NCBI RefSeq assembly: GCF_045862395.1
Contig: NZ_AP023087.1
Span: 3,906,001-3,970,000 of the forward strand
Direction: 5' to 3'
Source of the DNA: Marinicellulosiphila megalodicopiae
GTDB lineage: Bacteria; Pseudomonadota; Gammaproteobacteria; Pseudomonadales; Natronospirillaceae
Length of the DNA: 64,000 bases
Position 1 is the first letter of the stretch. Every line of letters begins with the position of its first letter. The position numbers and the translations under genes were made by a program. The notes under the pieces were generated by a model. The model worked only from the letters and a program-made list of their open reading frames with translations, ran no database searches and was not told the origin of the DNA. This document shows, piece after piece, positions 62,307-64,000 of this stretch.

Positions 62307-63068
62307 TTAATTTTTTTGCTTAAGCCAAATAAAATGGGCCATTCGTCCAGTTTTATCGCCCTGTCGATAGGAGAATAATTTAGGATCAGTGACTGTACAA
62401 AACTGCTCGCATGTAATATCTGTGATTTGATTTTGAATCAAAATGACATGGGCTATTTGATATATATTTGCCATTGTTTTACCAGGACTATGCTCTGCTG
62501 CAAAGGCTGTTTGAAACTGCGGGGATTTTTCAATAAACTGATTTCTAACATCTATTCCTACTTCAAAGGCATTAACACCAATTGCAGCTCCTAAATACGC
62601 TTGAATGTGTTTTGTTTTAAACAAAGCTAAACTTTGCTCAATTACGCCATTCAATAATCCACGCCAACCACCATGGATAATTGCAACTTCTTTTCCGTTT
62701 TTATCTGCCAAGAATATTGGTAAACAATCTGCGGTTAAAACCGCACAAATACTTTCATTTAAACGGGTATACGACGCATCGGCATTCACACCTATATTTT
62801 GAACATTCGCCTCAACACAGTGATTGCTGTGAATTTGATTAAGCCAGATGATAGGTTTTGTCAGTTTTTGCTGACAAATTAAATACTGTCGATTATTGTC
62901 AACCTCTGCAATGGAATTCTGTTGCTCATGCTCATTAAAAACATGCTTCGCCAAATTAAAGCTCTGGGGAAATTGCGTATTTTTTAATGTAAATCCGGCC
63001 CGAATATTCGGATGACAATCCCAATTAAGAGATTGCCAAACTGAATTTTGGTTATCAATAACGCTCAT
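62307..63068 (-). CDS. pgeF: Purine nucleoside phosphorylase / multicopper polyphenol oxidase family protein (YfiH/LACC1-like)
   Basis: 253 residues of the YfiH/PgeF/LACC1 family. Members cleave or deaminate purine nucleosides, and the bacterial enzyme has also been linked to peptidoglycan editing (removal of wrong L-serine from UDP-MurNAc-Ser). The zinc ligands are in WLNQIHSNHC, LTADCLPIFL and IIHGGWRGLLNG. The start overlaps the rluD stop by 14 bp, a conserved gammaproteobacterial coupling. Which activity dominates cannot be told from sequence. Confidence 0.93.
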   Translation of the reverse strand: MSVIDNQNSVWQSLNWDCHPNIRAGFTLKNTQFPQSFNLAKHVFNEHEQQNSIAEVDNNRQYLICQQKLTKPIIWLNQIHSNHCVEANVQNIGVNADASYTRLNESICAVLTADCLPIFLADKNGKEVAIIHGGWRGLLNGVIEQSLALFKTKHIQAYLGAAIGVNAFEVGIDVRNQFIEKSPQFQTAFAAEHSPGKTMANIYQIAHVILIQNQITDITCEQFCTVTDPKLFSYRQGDKTGRMAHFIWLKQKN

Positions 63069-64000
63069 GTGAGTCGAATTCTGTTTGTAACTCGGCCAGT
63101 AAATTTACGAAATCTTCTGGGAGATCACATTCAAAGCTCATTTGATCTTGGGTAAGCGGGTGGATTAACTCTAAATGCTGTGCATGTAATGCCTGTCGTG
63201 GAAACGACTTTAATGCAAATTGAAGTTCAGGTGAGATACCTTTTGGTAAACGTAATCGTCCTGCGTAAGTACTATCACCTACTAATGGATAGTGCAAATA
63301 CGCCATATGGACTCGAATTTGATGAGTTCGACCCGTTTCTAACTTTAAACGTATATGAGTGTGGTGATCGTATTTTTTAATCAGTCGATAGTGAGTAATT
63401 GCCTCTTTTCCCATTGGCTGCACTGCCATTTTAGTACGCTGGGTACTATGGCGCGCGATAGGTTCATCAACTACTCCACCTCCGGTTAATTGACCACATA
63501 CCACTGCTTCGTATTCACGCCCCATTTCTCGGGTTTGAAGTTGTTGAATTAAATGCGTATGCGCATCTAATGTACGCGCAACCACCATTAATCCTGTTGT
63601 ATCTTTATCAATACGATGAACAATACCTGCACGAGGTACCTGAGATAATTCAGGGTAATGAAACAAAAGTGCATTTAAAAGTGTGCCGTCTTGATTACCG
63701 GCACCAGGATGCACAACTAAGTTTGTCGGTTTATTGATCACAATAATTGTGTCATCTTCATAAACCACTGTAATAGGTATGTCTTGAGGCTGGTGATCCA
63801 AAGCCATTTCAAGACTGCCGTTTAGCAGCATGACTTCGCCCCCGGTTAATTTTTCTTTGCTTTTACGTTTTTTTCCATCAACAGTTAATTCACCTGATGC
63901 GATCCAAGCTTGTAACTTCGAGCGCGAATATTCTGGGAACAATTGAACCGCGATATGGTCAACTCGTTGGTGGCTAAATTCGGTTGTAACGGTTCGTTCT
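63055..64000 (-). CDS. rluD: Ribosomal large subunit pseudouridine synthase D, 5' end outside window
   Basis: RluD makes pseudouridines 1911, 1915 and 1917 in helix 69 of 23S rRNA. The frame is open to the right edge; upstream codons read TTEFSHQRVDHIAVQLFPEY, typical RluD N-terminal sequence, so the first in-window start at 63942 is internal. An S4 domain (FPEYSRSKLQAWIASGELTVDGK) is followed by the catalytic domain with the catalytic Asp in GIVHRIDKDTTGLMVV and family segments GRTHQIRVHMAYLHYPLVGD and SFPRQALHAQHLEL. It overlaps pgeF by 14 bp. Confidence 0.96.
   Translation of the reverse strand, partial: ERTVTTEFSHQRVDHIAVQLFPEYSRSKLQAWIASGELTVDGKKRKSKEKLTGGEVMLLNGSLEMALDHQPQDIPITVVYEDDTIIVINKPTNLVVHPGAGNQDGTLLNALLFHYPELSQVPRAGIVHRIDKDTTGLMVVARTLDAHTHLIQQLQTREMGREYEAVVCGQLTGGGVVDEPIARHSTQRTKMAVQPMGKEAITHYRLIKKYDHHTHIRLKLETGRTHQIRVHMAYLHYPLVGDSTYAGRLRLPKGISPELQFALKSFPRQALHAQHLELIHPLTQDQMSFECDLPEDFVNLLAELQTEFDSHERY

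Overview
The window looks like chromosomal DNA from an A+T-rich, probably marine, polysaccharide-degrading gammaproteobacterium. Three things support this. The housekeeping order alaS-lysC-csrA-tRNA-Ser-tRNA-Arg and the rluD-pgeF pair are gammaproteobacterial arrangements. There are many signalling genes (GGDEF, EAL, HDOD, CheY, CheC, CheX). There is also a large set of exported PKD-domain lipoproteins with carbohydrate-binding modules. I cannot name the species from the sequence alone.

Layout. 0-1.6 kb: end of frmA and the complete fghA (glutathione-dependent formaldehyde oxidation). 1.6-3.2 kb: a REP-associated tyrosine transposase island with five copies of a GTGGGTGTC-type repeat. 3.2-5.6 kb: hrpB. 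5.7-15.7 kb: two tandem pairs of a Tat-exported DUF1552 protein and a very large multihaem-motif DUF1587/1592/1588/1585 lipoprotein. 16-17.9 kb: a cassette bounded by paired 40-bp repeats. It carries an unusual predicted barrel plus ferritin-like protein and abuts a truncated extracellular-protein gene. 18-30 kb: an arabinoxylan locus with a CE1-like esterase, a PKD/cytochrome protein with an unrecognised C-terminal region, a GH10 xylanase and a GH62 arabinofuranosidase. All four are lipoproteins and three share Thr/Gln-rich linkers. 30-34 kb: a PP2C/protein-kinase fusion, a NasT-like ANTAR regulator and a nitrate/nitrite transporter. 34.1-35.2 kb: an intact IS1595-family element with an 8-bp target duplication. 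35-41 kb: hemB, a pseudopilin, a CheY-CheC-diguanylate cyclase operon, small envelope proteins and a GNAT acetyltransferase. 41.4-46.2 kb: two tRNA-Arg, tRNA-Ser, csrA, lysC and alaS. 46-54 kb: an ankyrin/LprI-like protein, a PilJ-domain CheA-like kinase-CheY-CheX operon and poorly known envelope proteins. 54.1-54.8 kb: a tandem array of roughly 190-bp palindromic repeats. 54.8-64 kb: thyA, lgt, a coiled-coil periplasmic protein, HDOD and EAL signalling proteins, pgeF and the 3' part of rluD.

The most interesting system starts at about 48.95 kb. A sigma-54-like -24/-12 promoter is followed within a few bases of its predicted start by two small hairpins with hexaloops AACGGC and AATGGC. The second hairpin overlaps the 5' arm of an intrinsic terminator that sits just before the kinase gene. 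This is the architecture of an ANTAR-type antitermination leader, and a NasT-like ANTAR protein is encoded 17 kb away beside a nitrate transporter that also has a near-consensus sigma-54 promoter. The kinase begins with a PilJ/NarX-like sensor module carrying a P-box-like motif with a conserved arginine. The inference is a nitrogen- and nitrate-controlled, possibly nitrate-sensing, CheA-like/CheY/CheX relay.

A second theme is the coupling of haem-motif DUF1552/DUF1592 export systems to an arabinoxylan degradation locus. A third is the number of short repeat systems: REP-like, cassette-flanking, tandem palindromic, an IS-derived MITE-like remnant and a GGGTTT hexanucleotide tract.
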